Numbered from the stretch's first letter, positions 24,766-33,819 are shown. The stretch is DNA of 64,000 bases from G963665185 sp963665185 (GCA_963665185.2 CAXXPO010000021.1:62001-126000); one strand, 5' to 3'. Translations and numbers: made by a program. Notes: generated by a model not told the origin, from the sequence alone.

Positions 24766-25791
24766 ATGAAGACACTCAACCAGCTTATGGAGTCGGTCGT
24801 CGCATCGGGCCGGCAGGACAGCCCGGATCCCGGAGAGCTCGACCTGCTCCTCTATTCCCCCTGCCCGGTCAAATTGGCAGTCAAGGAGCGCCTGGACGCC
24901 GTACTTCGGGCATATGAAGACGCGGGCGACCCGCTCAGCATACACATTCCCATGGGGTGCACCTCGGTGGACCCGTATGACCCCCTTCACCTGGAAACTG
25001 ATCCGGACAAGCTTCCCGACATTATCGCCTCCATCGGTTTCGGGGATTTTTTCCGAAAGGGGTTTTCCGAACGTTTCGTGAACACGGGGCTGTTCAAGGC
25101 CGTGCTTCCCGGAAAGATCCATCCCCTGCACGAAGAGGCGGGGATTGTGGACCCGGAGGGACGTTATACGGTCTATTCCCTGACTCCGTACATTTTTATG
25201 GTGGATACGGTCCGGCTGGGAGACCTGCCTCTGCCCCGACGCTGGGAAGACCTGCTGCACCCGCGCTACCGGGGGCAGATCAACATGTGCGGGGACGGCG
25301 ACGACATGGCGGACGCGGCCCTGATGTGCATTTACAAGGATTTCGGCATGGAAGGCATCGAAAAGCTGGCCGCCAACGCCCACGGACTCATGCATTCCTC
25401 GCGCATGGGGAAATCAGGAGGTGCGGCCAAGGCCGGGGGAATCTACATTCTTCCGTATTTTTTCGCGGAAACCTCGCAGCAGCCCGACCACATGCGGGTC
25501 ATCTGGCCCGAGGACGGCACGGCCGCCAGCCCCATTTATTTTCTGGCCAAACGGCAGGCCCGGCCCAGGCTGGACAGGCTGCTGGAATTCTTCACCAAGG
25601 GATTCGGCGAAATCCAAAGCGCCCGTTGGTTTCTGCCTCTGGGCGGCCCGGCGCCGGACAATCTGCCTGCCGGGGCGCGCATCAAATGGGTGGGGTGGGA
25701 TTTTATCCGTGCCAACGACATCACGGCCGTGCGCGACGAACTGAACGGGACCTTCAGACGTCTGGTCAAGGAGACGCCGTGCGACTCGTAA
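24766..25791 (+). CDS. Substrate-binding-protein-like fold without signal peptide
   Basis: A 341-residue protein resembling the iron/spermidine type of ABC solute-binding proteins: LLLYSPCPVKLAVKERLDAV at the start, then two-lobe features such as YTVYSLTPYIFMVDTV, RRWEDLLHPRYRGQI and SPIYFLAKRQ. Unlike transport partners it has no signal peptide or lipobox; the N terminus (MKTLNQLMESVVASG) is polar. It would therefore stay in the cytoplasm. Cysteines such as that in SPCP and in GCTS could bind metal. It overlaps the following GTPase gene by 13 bases, and no permease gene is nearby. The ligand is unknown. Confidence 0.7.
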   Translation: MKTLNQLMESVVASGRQDSPDPGELDLLLYSPCPVKLAVKERLDAVLRAYEDAGDPLSIHIPMGCTSVDPYDPLHLETDPDKLPDIIASIGFGDFFRKGFSERFVNTGLFKAVLPGKIHPLHEEAGIVDPEGRYTVYSLTPYIFMVDTVRLGDLPLPRRWEDLLHPRYRGQINMCGDGDDMADAALMCIYKDFGMEGIEKLAANAHGLMHSSRMGKSGGAAKAGGIYILPYFFAETSQQPDHMRVIWPEDGTAASPIYFLAKRQARPRLDRLLEFFTKGFGEIQSARWFLPLGGPAPDNLPAGARIKWVGWDFIRANDITAVRDELNGTFRRLVKETPCDS

Positions 25792-26480
25792 CCGTTGCCG
25801 GGCCGCCTTCGTGCGGAAAGACGTCCATTCTGACCCGCGCCTGTTCCGAACTGATGCGCCAGGGAGTTTCCTGCGCCGTGGTCAAGTTCGACTGCCTGCA
25901 GACCAGGGATGACGAAACCTACGCGGACGCGGGCATCCCGTCCTCGGCCGTGCTTTCCGGGGGCTTGTGCCCGGACCACTTTTTCGCCACCAATCTGGAG
26001 GAGGCGTTCGCCTGGGCCGAGGGTACGGGAGCCGAATGCTGCGTCATTGAAACCGCCGGGCTGTGCAACCGCTGTTCCCCCCATTTGCGCGGCGCTCTGG
26101 GCTTGTGCGTCATCGACAACCTCATGGGCATCGAGGCCCCGAAAAAAATCGGTCCCATGCTGCGCCTGGCCGATCTGGTGCTGGTGACCAAGGGGGATCT
26201 TGTCTCCCAGGCCGAGCGCGAAGTCTACCGCCACCGTATCCGGCAGATGAACTCCAAGGCCGTCATCCGCCACATCAACGGCCTTACAGGGCAGGGGTGC
26301 CGCGATCTGGCCGCCATTCTGGCCATGGCCCCGCCCGTCGAATCGGTCACGGACATGCGCCTGCGTTTCGCCATGCCTGCGGCGGTCTGCTCCTATTGTC
26401 TGAGCGAGACCCGCATAGGCAACCGCTATCAGAAGGGAAACGTGAAAAAAGCCACCTTTGGAGGCACGCATGGCCGGTGA
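25779..26480 (+). CDS. G3E/CobW-like P-loop GTPase
   Basis: A 233-residue P-loop protein with Walker A GPPSCGKTS at residues 7-15. It fits the SIMIBI-class metallochaperone GTPases (HypB, UreG, CobW/G3E group): a base-specifying VTKGD motif, a switch region CVIETAGLCNRC, and a C-terminal CSYC. The two cysteine pairs are possible metal ligands. In these families GTP hydrolysis drives metal insertion into an enzyme or cofactor. The GTG start has AAGGAG five bases upstream. It overlaps both neighbours, which argues for tight coupling to the SBP-like protein and the ABC ATPase. Confidence 0.75.
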   Translation: MRLVTVAGPPSCGKTSILTRACSELMRQGVSCAVVKFDCLQTRDDETYADAGIPSSAVLSGGLCPDHFFATNLEEAFAWAEGTGAECCVIETAGLCNRCSPHLRGALGLCVIDNLMGIEAPKKIGPMLRLADLVLVTKGDLVSQAEREVYRHRIRQMNSKAVIRHINGLTGQGCRDLAAILAMAPPVESVTDMRLRFAMPAAVCSYCLSETRIGNRYQKGNVKKATFGGTHGR

Positions 26481-27240
26481 TTTTTTGACTTTGGAGAGCC
26501 TGACCGTGACTGCCGGTCGTGACAAGTCCGGCCAGGACGAAACCACGGACGTGGTTTTTTCTCCGGGAGAGATTACGGCCTTGCTCGGCCCTACCGGATC
26601 GGGCAAGAGCAGGTTTTTGTACGACATCGAATCCCTGGCAGATCATGATACCCCTTCGGACCGGCGCGTCCTGCTGGACGGCGTCAAGCCCGATCCGGAC
26701 CGTCGTTTCGAGCTGCAGGGCAGACTGGTGGCCCAGCTTACGCAAAATATGAATTTCGTTTTGGACATGGGCGTGCGCGATTTTATCCGCACCCATGCCG
26801 AAAGCCGGGAGACCGATGATCCCGATGCCACGGCCGAGAAGGTCATTCAGGCGGCCAACGATCTGGCCGGGGAACCCTTTCATACCGACACCCAGCTTAC
26901 CCAGCTTTCCGGGGGGCAGTCACGCGCCCTGATGATCGCGGACGCGGCCCTGCTCAGTTGGTCGCCCATTCTGCTGATCGATGAAATCGAAAACGCGGGC
27001 GTGGACAAGGTTCGGGCCCTTGATCTTCTGATCAAGAGCGACAAGATCGTGGTGATTGCCACGCACGACCCGGTGCTGGCGTTGTCCGCCAATCGGCGTC
27101 TGGTGTTCGAGAACGGTGCGGTCCGCCGGGTGATGGTCCGTTCGGACCGGGAAGAACGCCTGCTGGTCCGGTTGGAGGAAATGGAAGGGGAATATTCGCG
27201 TATCAGAACACTGCTCAGGCGGGGGGACCCGTTGGAGTGA
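26470..27240 (+). CDS. ABC-type ATPase without permease partner
   Basis: A 256-residue ATP-binding cassette protein: Walker A GPTGSGKS, Q-loop LVAQLTQNM, signature LSGGQS, Walker B ILLIDEIENAG and the H-loop in IATHDPV. A region between Walker A and the signature is longer than in simple importers. The C-terminal 35 residues are charged and may form a helix. The start at 26470 follows GGAGG with a five-base spacer and overlaps the GTPase gene by 11 bases. No membrane-spanning gene follows, so a role as a soluble motor in metal or cofactor handling is possible. This is inference from the operon. Confidence 0.8.
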   Translation: MAGDFLTLESLTVTAGRDKSGQDETTDVVFSPGEITALLGPTGSGKSRFLYDIESLADHDTPSDRRVLLDGVKPDPDRRFELQGRLVAQLTQNMNFVLDMGVRDFIRTHAESRETDDPDATAEKVIQAANDLAGEPFHTDTQLTQLSGGQSRALMIADAALLSWSPILLIDEIENAGVDKVRALDLLIKSDKIVVIATHDPVLALSANRRLVFENGAVRRVMVRSDREERLLVRLEEMEGEYSRIRTLLRRGDPLE

Positions 27241-27259
27241 GGAGATGTTCATGCCGGTT

Positions 27260-27293
27260 TCAAATCGAAAACGTGTCGGGCGTTTTGATTTGG
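27260..27293. terminator. Hairpin between convergent genes
   Basis: CAAATCGAAAACG pairs with CGTTTTGATTTG with one bulged base. A second GC-rich stem follows near 27338-27361. Both lie between the ABC ATPase stop and the phosphoesterase stop. Confidence 0.5.
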
Positions 27294-27369
27294 AGCGGCG
27301 CGGGAGCTGGGGGGAAGTTTTTCGTCTCCGACGTTGCCGCACAGGGGGATGCCCCTGCGGCCTTCATCG

Positions 27370-28149
27370 TCATGTTTCGATCTTCCTTCCGGTACGCAGG
27401 AAATGCGCCCAGTCTTCGCGCTGCCTTTCCCGGGCGAGTGCAACGGCCTGCTGCACGTCGTACGCCACTTTCATCTGCCGGACGATCCACCCTGACGCAC
27501 GTTTTTCAAGAACCGCGTAGGACGCGTGGGAACAATAATTCTCCATGGAATGAAGGACCGGTTCGTCATCCGTATAGGCAGGCAGTCCGACGCTGCCGGG
27601 GTTGATGACCATCTGGCCGGAGGAGAGTTGGACGCAGCGCGGAATATGGGTGTGGCCGCAAAGGATTATTTCTGCTCTTTGTCCCCCGAGAGACGCCGTG
27701 ATTTCTCTGTCGGAACGCAGGCGGGGATGTCCTGCACGGATGTTTTCCAAAAGATATTCCAGGTCGCTGGCGGGTGAGCCATGGCACATGTATATATCGT
27801 CATCCAGCCTGCAATCGGAGGGCAGCGAGCGCATCCAGTCCAGCGCTTCCCGGCCGAGGTCGTCAAGGACAAAGCGCATGGTCGGGTGGGCGGCCGACTC
27901 GTCGGGTGATGCCTCTTTCCGTGATGCCTTTTGGGCCGCCTCGCAGATCTGACGGTCCTGATTTCCCCTGATGGTGGCGAGCATCCCGTGCTTTTGCAGC
28001 AGTTCGTAGGTCGCCCAGGGCGCGATCGGTCCGTAGAATGTATCGCCGAGGTTGACCATCTGCTTCACGCCGCATGAGAGCGCATCCTCGATCACGGCCT
28101 CCAGGGCAAAGACGTTGCCGTGAATATCCGACAAAACGGCAAGTTTCAT
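27370..28149 (-). CDS. YfcE-like metallophosphoesterase
   Basis: A 259-residue calcineurin-like phosphoesterase with all five metal motifs: SDIHGN, GDTFYGP, RGNQD, MCHGSP and GHTHIP, followed by VINPGSVGLP, which is typical of the YfcE/MJ0936 type of small prokaryotic phosphodiesterases. The physiological substrate is not known. The start has GGGAGG four bases upstream. It lies at the end of the minus-strand run of smpB and pts genes, 187 bp downstream of smpB. Confidence 0.9.
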   Translation of the reverse strand: MKLAVLSDIHGNVFALEAVIEDALSCGVKQMVNLGDTFYGPIAPWATYELLQKHGMLATIRGNQDRQICEAAQKASRKEASPDESAAHPTMRFVLDDLGREALDWMRSLPSDCRLDDDIYMCHGSPASDLEYLLENIRAGHPRLRSDREITASLGGQRAEIILCGHTHIPRCVQLSSGQMVINPGSVGLPAYTDDEPVLHSMENYCSHASYAVLEKRASGWIVRQMKVAYDVQQAVALARERQREDWAHFLRTGRKIET

Positions 28150-28336
28150 GGCGCCTCCCTGGGGATGCTTTCCATCCCGTTCTTTTTGGCTTCCGGGAAA
28201 ATACGGAGTGGGAACCGACGTGCCGGGCGATACGCCTTGTCGGTCAGGCGCGTTCTGGAAAAGGGCGTGACTTTGTCAGTTCGCGTTGTTTGGTCTGCCT
28301 TTTCTGCCGATCCTGTCTGTGCGCGGCGTCGCTCTG

Positions 28337-28798
28337 CTAGTAATTCACCATTTGCCGCTTGGTTTCGCGGTCGATGTCGCGTTGTTTCAGCTCCTGCTTG
28401 CGGTCAAAGGTTTTCTTGCCGCGTGCCAGGGCTATTTCCAGTTTGAACCGGCCGTGCACCAGATAGAACTTGGTGGGGATGACGGTGAGTCCTTTTTGTT
28501 CAACCTTGTCGGTCAGCCGGACGATCTCCTGGGTATGCAGAAGCAGCTTGCGCCTGCGTTCCGGGTCGTGTGTGACATAGCCGGAATGGTCGTAGGGCGC
28601 GATGTGCACGCCCACGAGCCAGGCTTCGTTGTTCCTGAACTCGATATGACCGTCTTTGAAGCTGATCTGCCCCTGGCGCATGGACTTCACTTCCGTGCCG
28701 AGCAGGGAGAGTCCGGCCTCGAAGGTCTCGAGAAATTCGTATTCATGGCGCGCTTTTTTGTTCACGGCCACGGTCTTGTGGGGCTGTTTAGGAGGCAT
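28337..28798 (-). CDS. smpB: SsrA-binding protein SmpB
   Basis: A 153-residue protein required for trans-translation: it binds tmRNA and brings it to stalled ribosomes. Family marks are NKKARHEYEFLETFEAGL, GTEVKSMRQG, APYDHSGY and DPERRRKLLLH, and a basic C-terminal tail ARGKKTFDRK with DIDRETKRQM. Length is normal. The start lies within the last codons of ptsI (11-base overlap) and has AAGGA seven bases upstream, so both are likely co-transcribed. The tmRNA gene is not in this window. Confidence 0.96.
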   Translation of the reverse strand: MPPKQPHKTVAVNKKARHEYEFLETFEAGLSLLGTEVKSMRQGQISFKDGHIEFRNNEAWLVGVHIAPYDHSGYVTHDPERRRKLLLHTQEIVRLTDKVEQKGLTVIPTKFYLVHGRFKLEIALARGKKTFDRKQELKQRDIDRETKRQMVNY

Positions 28799-30582
28799 AT
28801 CCGTTTCCTTCGTCGCTTTCCAGCAGCGAGCTGAAGAATGTAAGTTCTTCTGGGAAGCGTTGGTAGATGATGTCTTTGACCAGCCGGTTGGTGCGCGAAA
28901 CCGTGCTGGAAGTGAGCACGAGCTTGAGCAGCGAGGCGCATTCCTCCGTCGTGGTCTGGCGGATGATGCGTTTTATGCCCGGTATGGCCTGGGGATTGAG
29001 GCTGAGGCTGTCGATATGCATGCCGATGAGGATGGGCACGCAAAAGGGGTCCGAGGCCATTTCGCCGCACAGGGAGACTTCGATGCCCGCCTTGTGGGCG
29101 GCGTCCACAGTGTGCTTGATGCTGCGCACAATGGCCGGGTGCAGCGGCTGATACAGGTAGGACACATGGTTGTTGGTCCGGTCTATTCCCAGGGTGTACT
29201 GGATGAGGTCGTTGGTTCCGATGCTGAAAAAATCGACTTCGCGCGCCAGGAATTCAGAGACCATGACCGCGCTTGGCAGCTCCACCATGATGCCCACGGG
29301 CAGGTCGGGGTTGAAGGCGACACCTTCCCTTGCCAGCTCGCGGCGGCATTCGGACAGGGCGTTCTTGGCGTAACGCAGCTCCTTGAGTCCCGAGATCATG
29401 GGGAACATGACGCGGATGTTCCCCTGCGTGGCAGCCCGCAGAATGGCCCGGAGCTGGGTCTTGAAAAGCTGGGGATGGCGCATGCAGAAGCGTATGGCCC
29501 CGCAATCCCAGCGTGGGGTTGGTTTCCTCGAGTGCTCCAAAGGAGGAGATCATCTTGTCCGCGCCCAGGTCCAGGGTGCGAATGGTCAGGGGACGCGGGG
29601 CGAGGATGGCGGCCAGCTCGGAGTATTCCTCAAGGAGTTCGTCTTCCGTGGGCAGGTCCCGCCGGTTCATGTACTTGTATTCGGTGCGCAGAAGGCCCAC
29701 GCCTTCGCCGCCGTTGTCCAGAACCTGTGCGACCTCCTCGAAGAGTTCTATGTTGGCGAGGATACGCAGGGAATGGCCGTCGCGGGTTTCCCCGGGCAGA
29801 CGGCAAAAGCGGATGATGCTTTTCTGGTATGTGTGGAACTGGTCGCTGAGTTCCTCGTATTCCGCGAGTTCCTCGTCATCCGGGTCCACCAGGATCTTCC
29901 CCTTGAACCCGTCGACGATGACCAGATCGCCGTCGGAAATTTTTTCTTCCAGTTCGGACACGCCGACCACGGCGGGAATTTGCAGGGACCGAGCCAGGAT
30001 TCCGGTATGCGATGTCTTTGCGCCCAAAGTGGTCACCAGGCTCATGATGCGGGTGACTTCCAGCTCTACGGTATCTGCCGGGGAGAGGTCGTGCGCCATG
30101 AGCACCACCCGGCCCTCGATGGACTGAAGGTCTTTTTTGCCGCCCAGAAGCTGATCCATGATGCGGCCTGCCACGATGCGCACGTCGCCCAGCCGTTCGC
30201 GGAAATAGGGGTCGTCCAGGGATTCGAAGACCCGGCCGAGTTCGGCCACGGCTTTTTCCAAAGCCCATTCCGCATTGATGGCGTGTTTGTCCAGGATGTC
30301 GGCTGCGGTTTTGGAAAGCTTGGGGTCGCGCACGATCATGATGTGCGAATCAATGATAAGACCGTGTTCCCGCAGTTCGGCAGGCACGTTGCCACGGATT
30401 TCTTCCAGTTGGGCGGCTGTGGCGGCAAAGGCCTGCTGCAGCCGGTCGAGTTCCCTGGCAACCCGCCGGGGGGAGATGATGCGTCGCGGCAGCCGGTCGT
30501 AGCGGTTTCTGTTCAGAAACAGCGCCCTGCCGATGGAAATCCCGGCGGAAACCGGGATGCCGCGTATGATGATCCTGGCCAC
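28788..30582 (-). CDS. ptsI: PTS enzyme I, frame broken by one extra base
   Basis: Enzyme I takes phosphate from phosphoenolpyruvate and passes it to HPr. The N-terminal part is read from 30582 (GTG, with GAGG seven bases before) and shows GIPVSAGISIG and the active-site His in KTSHTGILARSLQIP. At a run of four C on the plus strand (29498-29501) the frame changes by one; the C-terminal part continues in the next frame with RFCMRHPQLFKTQLRAILRA, VMFPMISG and GTNDLIQYTLG. Removing one base gives a continuous protein of 597 residues, close to the family length. Because PTS enzyme I is a single-copy central protein and the lesion is in a homopolymer, a sequence error is likely; a true frameshift cannot be excluded. 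Confidence 0.88.
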
Positions 30583-30584
30583 AG

Positions 30585-30893
30585 TCAATCCTCTTCGAAC
30601 TGGTTGTGGAACAAGGTCTCCAGGCGGTCCAGGGCCTGCGGGGCGTCGTCGCCCCTGGCCCGCATGACCAGGGTTGTTCCGGGCGCTGCAGCCAGGGTCA
30701 GGATGTCGAGGATGCTTTTGGCATCCACCTCCAGCCCTGCGGCCTGCAGTACAATGGTGCAGTCGAATTTCTGGGCTTCCTGGGCAAGTTTGGCTGCCGG
30801 GCGTGCGTGCAGGCCAAGCTCTCCTGTCACATGCACGTGGCGGACCAGGAAGCCGTTTTTGTTTTCGTCCGCACTCTTCTGGTTTTCGAGCAT
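30585..30893 (-). CDS. PTS phosphocarrier protein HPr
   Basis: A 102-residue HPr with the phosphorylated histidine in GLHARPAAKLAQEA and the regulatory-serine region KSILDILTLAA. Most of the protein is the HPr fold, but about 15 extra residues precede it (MLENQKSADENKNGF). The start at 30893 has AGAGG five bases upstream. The stop lies two bases before the ptsI start, and the EIID gene ends 20 bp upstream. It connects enzyme I to a mannose-type permease. Confidence 0.92.
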   Translation of the reverse strand: MLENQKSADENKNGFLVRHVHVTGELGLHARPAAKLAQEAQKFDCTIVLQAAGLEVDAKSILDILTLAAAPGTTLVMRARGDDAPQALDRLETLFHNQFEED

Positions 30894-30913
30894 TTCAACC
30901 TCTATGTTCTGGG

Positions 30914-31684
30914 CTAGGCCGGAACCAGGCTTATTATAAAGCGACTGGCAAAGGGCCAAACCACAAGGGACAACAGAATAAGCCAGGCCACGAGTTCGCG
31001 TGGCAGCTGGAGGCGGATGGACATGGCCGCGGCCAGCCCCAGGGCGGACATGCCCCAGAGCCATTCCCTCCACTGCAGAGGCGCGGGCCACAGCAACACC
31101 CAGAAAAGTATGAGCAGCATGCAGTTGGCGTATTTGATGCGCTTGCCCCAATCAATGAGATTGAGGCGGCGGATAGCCTTGAGAATCTCGAATTGCCGAC
31201 GAAATCCTATCCAGAACGTGACAGCTTTGAAGCCTTGCAATGCTGCGAGCAAAACGGCTCCCAATACCATGGCGGACACCGGATAGCCAGCGGAAATCAG
31301 GCACACCGTGGCCAGTGACCACAAGGCCAGCAGACTGCCGCCGAAGAAGGAATCTCCAATGGCCGAAAGGGTATAGACAGCCGTGCTCTTTATGGATTCA
31401 AAGGCGTCTTCCGGGACCACGCCCTTGACGATGCCGGTTTCCAGGGAAAGGAATATGCCGGCCAGCATGGGGGTCCAAAAAGGATGGGTGTTGTAGTGCT
31501 TTATATATCGCTTGTGCGCCGCCACCAGGGCATCCGGATCCTTGTACAGCGCCTTGAGTCCTGGTTCCAGGGCGAAAGCGAGACCCACGTTCTGCATCCC
31601 GCGGGTATTGAAAGCCGCGCCGACCATATAGCAGCGGGCAAAGCAGTGCAGCATTGTTTTGCTGGATAAGCGCATGGTCGGCAT
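30914..31684 (-). CDS. PTS mannose/fructose/sorbose-type EIID component
   Basis: A 256-residue EIID membrane subunit. Typical parts are the start MRLSSKTMLHCFARCYMVGA with FNTRGMQNVGLAFALEPGL, the HNTHPFW-like YNTHPFWTPMLAG, and SIKSTAVYTLSAIGDSFFGG; several hydrophobic helices follow. EIID works with EIIC to move sugar, together with EIIA and EIIB. None of those partners is next to it: the upstream neighbour is rsmI. The start has AAGGA five bases upstream. Confidence 0.92.
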   Translation of the reverse strand: MPTMRLSSKTMLHCFARCYMVGAAFNTRGMQNVGLAFALEPGLKALYKDPDALVAAHKRYIKHYNTHPFWTPMLAGIFLSLETGIVKGVVPEDAFESIKSTAVYTLSAIGDSFFGGSLLALWSLATVCLISAGYPVSAMVLGAVLLAALQGFKAVTFWIGFRRQFEILKAIRRLNLIDWGKRIKYANCMLLILFWVLLWPAPLQWREWLWGMSALGLAAAMSIRLQLPRELVAWLILLSLVVWPFASRFIISLVPA

Positions 31685-31922
31685 ACATATCCTTTGCAGG
31701 CTGGTGTAAAGCGTTCTTCAGCTTCGCAGTTGCGGAAAAGTTATTGTTCCCGAGTGAATACGCGTCGGGATGAATTTCCCTTGCGTCTTGTTTTCGTAAG
31801 CGTTCACACAACCCGGTGCATTTTTTTGCGTACAATATCCTTGGGGCAGTGAATCGTTCAACCCCTTTACGCCAATCCGTTCGGAAAAAACCTGCCGGGG
31901 CTGAGCGCACGCAGCCGGGCTG

Positions 31923-32759
31923 TCAGCTTTTCCGTGCCGTGAGCCGTTCGTATACGGCCTTGGCTGTCCAGCCGTGGGCACGTTCGGCCACACGGCGGGA
32001 AATCTCCTTGGGTTTGCCGCCTGCCGCATTTTCCTCTGCGATGAGCGTGTCCAGGGCGTCATCATCCAGTTTGCCACCCCGTTCTGGCGGTGCAATGACC
32101 ACGGTCATTTCCCCCAGATACTCGCGTTCATCCCGGGCAAGTTCGGCAAGCCCCCCCAGAATAAACTCCTCATGCTCCTTGGTCAATTCGCGGCATATGG
32201 CACAGGGGCGTTCCCCCAGGACTTCGAGAGCCAGGGACAGCGTGGAGCGCAGCCGGGATTTGCGTTCGAAAAAGACAAGCGTGGTACGGATGGCTGCATA
32301 ATCTCCCAACGTGGCCTTCACGGCCTGTTCGGCGCGGGGGAGAAAACCCAGAAACGTGTAGGGATAGGGCGGCAGGCCGCAGGCGCAAAGCGCAGCCATG
32401 GGCGCGGACGGACCTGGCACGGGGGAAACTTCCAGGCCGTGTTCGCGGCAGGCGCGGACCAGCCGATAGCCGGGATCGGAGAGCAGTGGGGTGCCGGCGT
32501 CCGAGATGAGAGCCACATCCTTGCCCGATTCGAGCCAGTTGACCACGCTTTGAACGCGGCTTTCCTCGTTGTGCTCGAAAAAGCTGACAAAGCCTTTGGC
32601 CTTCAGCCCCAGCCGTTGAAACAGGAGTCCGGCGCGGCGGGTGTCTTCCGCAAGGACCACGTCTGCCTGTTGCAGGATTTCCGCGGCCCGTGGCGATAGA
32701 TCACCAGGGTTGCCAAGAGGCGTCGCCACCACCCATAACCGAGGAGAGGTCAAAGGCAT
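31923..32759 (-). CDS. rsmI: 16S rRNA (cytidine-1402 2'-O) methyltransferase RsmI
   Basis: A 278-residue SAM-dependent enzyme of the tetrapyrrole methylase fold. It methylates the ribose of C1402 in 16S rRNA. The start LWVVATPLGNPGDLSPRA, the ALISDAGTPLLSDPG segment and VPGPSAPMAALCACGLP are characteristic. The gene overlaps the end of yraN by 59 bases, so the start at 32759 (MPLTSP) was chosen; longer forms have no homology. It ends the trmD-rplS-rnhB-yraN-rsmI run. Confidence 0.95.
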   Translation of the reverse strand: MPLTSPRLWVVATPLGNPGDLSPRAAEILQQADVVLAEDTRRAGLLFQRLGLKAKGFVSFFEHNEESRVQSVVNWLESGKDVALISDAGTPLLSDPGYRLVRACREHGLEVSPVPGPSAPMAALCACGLPPYPYTFLGFLPRAEQAVKATLGDYAAIRTTLVFFERKSRLRSTLSLALEVLGERPCAICRELTKEHEEFILGGLAELARDEREYLGEMTVVIAPPERGGKLDDDALDTLIAEENAAGGKPKEISRRVAERAHGWTAKAVYERLTARKS

Positions 32760-33117
32760 TTTCCACATGCTCCAGAGTGTAGGATTCCCCATCAAAAAGC
32801 ACGCTGACAAAGTCGAAGCGGCAGGACTCCCGCCACTGGTCGTGCTCGCTCAACCATTGTCCGGCGGCCTGGGCCAGGGTTCTGCATTTTGTCCGGCTCA
32901 GCCCGTCATGCGGACTTGCCAGGGAACCGGGGCCCCGTGTCTTGACTTCCACGAAAACGTACACCCCGCGCCGTTTGCACACAAGGTCGATTTCCCCCCG
33001 TCCCAGCCGGACATTGCGTTCAAGGATCCTGTAGCCTTTGGAGACGAGCAGCTTGGCGGCTTCGTCCTCGCCGCGCCGGCCGAGATCCAGATGGGGGCTT
33101 ACAGGCCGGGCAGGCAT
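32701..33117 (-). CDS. yraN: YraN-family (UPF0102) protein
   Basis: A 138-residue protein of the UPF0102 family, a restriction-endonuclease-like fold of unknown role. The core motif is present: GRRGEDEAAKLLVSKGY, ERNVRLGRGEIDLVCK with Glu and Asp, and VFVEVKTR. It overlaps both neighbours, rnhB by 19 bases upstream and rsmI downstream; this pairing with rnhB is common. The start at 33117 was preferred because the conserved part begins about a dozen residues later. Confidence 0.93.
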   Translation of the reverse strand: MPARPVSPHLDLGRRGEDEAAKLLVSKGYRILERNVRLGRGEIDLVCKRRGVYVFVEVKTRGPGSLASPHDGLSRTKCRTLAQAAGQWLSEHDQWRESCRFDFVSVLFDGESYTLEHVENAFDLSSVMGGGDASWQPW

Positions 33118-33758
33118 AAGGATATTTCCCGTTCCGGACGGACACCCCGGAAGGTTTTGCGATGGATGCGGCATGGGCCGAGCTGCTCTATGGCTTTCAG
33201 GTGTTCCCGGGTTCCATAGCCTTTGTGCCGGGCCAGCCCGTAGCCGGGATAGCGTGTGTCCAGCGCGGCCATGAGTTTGTCGCGAAAGGTCTTTGCCAGG
33301 ATCGAGGCGGCGGAGATGCAGGGCTGGCTCAGATCGCCGCCCACGATGGCCTTTTGCGGGACGGGCGAGCAAAAGGTGCGGTTTCCGTCCACCAGCAGCA
33401 GGGTCGGAACGCATTTGAGACGGATACTGGCGCGGGCCATGGCCCGCATGGTGGCCTGAAGAATATTGATGCGGTCGATTTCTTCGGGCCAGGCAAGTCC
33501 TAAAGCCCAGGAAACAGCCTGTTCCCTGATGGCAACGGCCAGGATGTCACGCCTGGCTTCCGGGACTTTTTTGGAATCCGTCAGGCCGGGCAGATCGTAA
33601 CGGGCGGGAAGAATGACTGCGGCAGCCACTACCGGGCCTGCCAGACAGCCGCGTCCGGCTTCGTCTATCCCGGCGATACTTTCCGGACCGGGGGCGGAAG
33701 TCGTTCCCCGAGTCGCGGCAGGCGATCCGCTGAGGGGGGCCGTAAGCAGGTCCGGCAT
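33099..33758 (-). CDS. rnhB: Ribonuclease HII
   Basis: A 219-residue RNase HII, which removes ribonucleotides from DNA and RNA primers. Catalytic acidic residues are in AGIDEAGRGCLAGP (Asp, Glu), LLLVDGNRTF (Asp) and the later Asp in FRDKLM region; LTDSKKVPEARRD and GDLSQPCISAASILAKTFRD are family signatures. The start at 33758 follows GGGAGG with an eight-base spacer. About 25 residues precede the first strand, a little longer than usual. It overlaps yraN. Confidence 0.96.
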   Translation of the reverse strand: MPDLLTAPLSGSPAATRGTTSAPGPESIAGIDEAGRGCLAGPVVAAAVILPARYDLPGLTDSKKVPEARRDILAVAIREQAVSWALGLAWPEEIDRINILQATMRAMARASIRLKCVPTLLLVDGNRTFCSPVPQKAIVGGDLSQPCISAASILAKTFRDKLMAALDTRYPGYGLARHKGYGTREHLKAIEQLGPCRIHRKTFRGVRPEREISLCLPGL

Positions 33759-33795
33759 GCCGTTGTCCTCCCGTGAAATCTTCCAAGCAAGAAAA

Positions 33796-33819
33796 GGGAA
33801 GCCCCAGACGGGGCTTCCC
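33796..33819 (-). terminator. Rho-independent terminator behind rplS
   Basis: On the minus strand, GGGAAGCCCC-GTCT-GGGGCTTCCC forms a perfect 10-bp stem and is followed by TTTTCTT. It sits between the rplS stop and the rnhB start, so part of the transcripts may stop here while the rest enter rnhB. Confidence 0.8.

Noticed and set aside
29383..30939. Open frame on the plus strand opposite ptsI and HPr
   Set aside because: Antisense shadow; the real genes are on the minus strand with clear PTS motifs.
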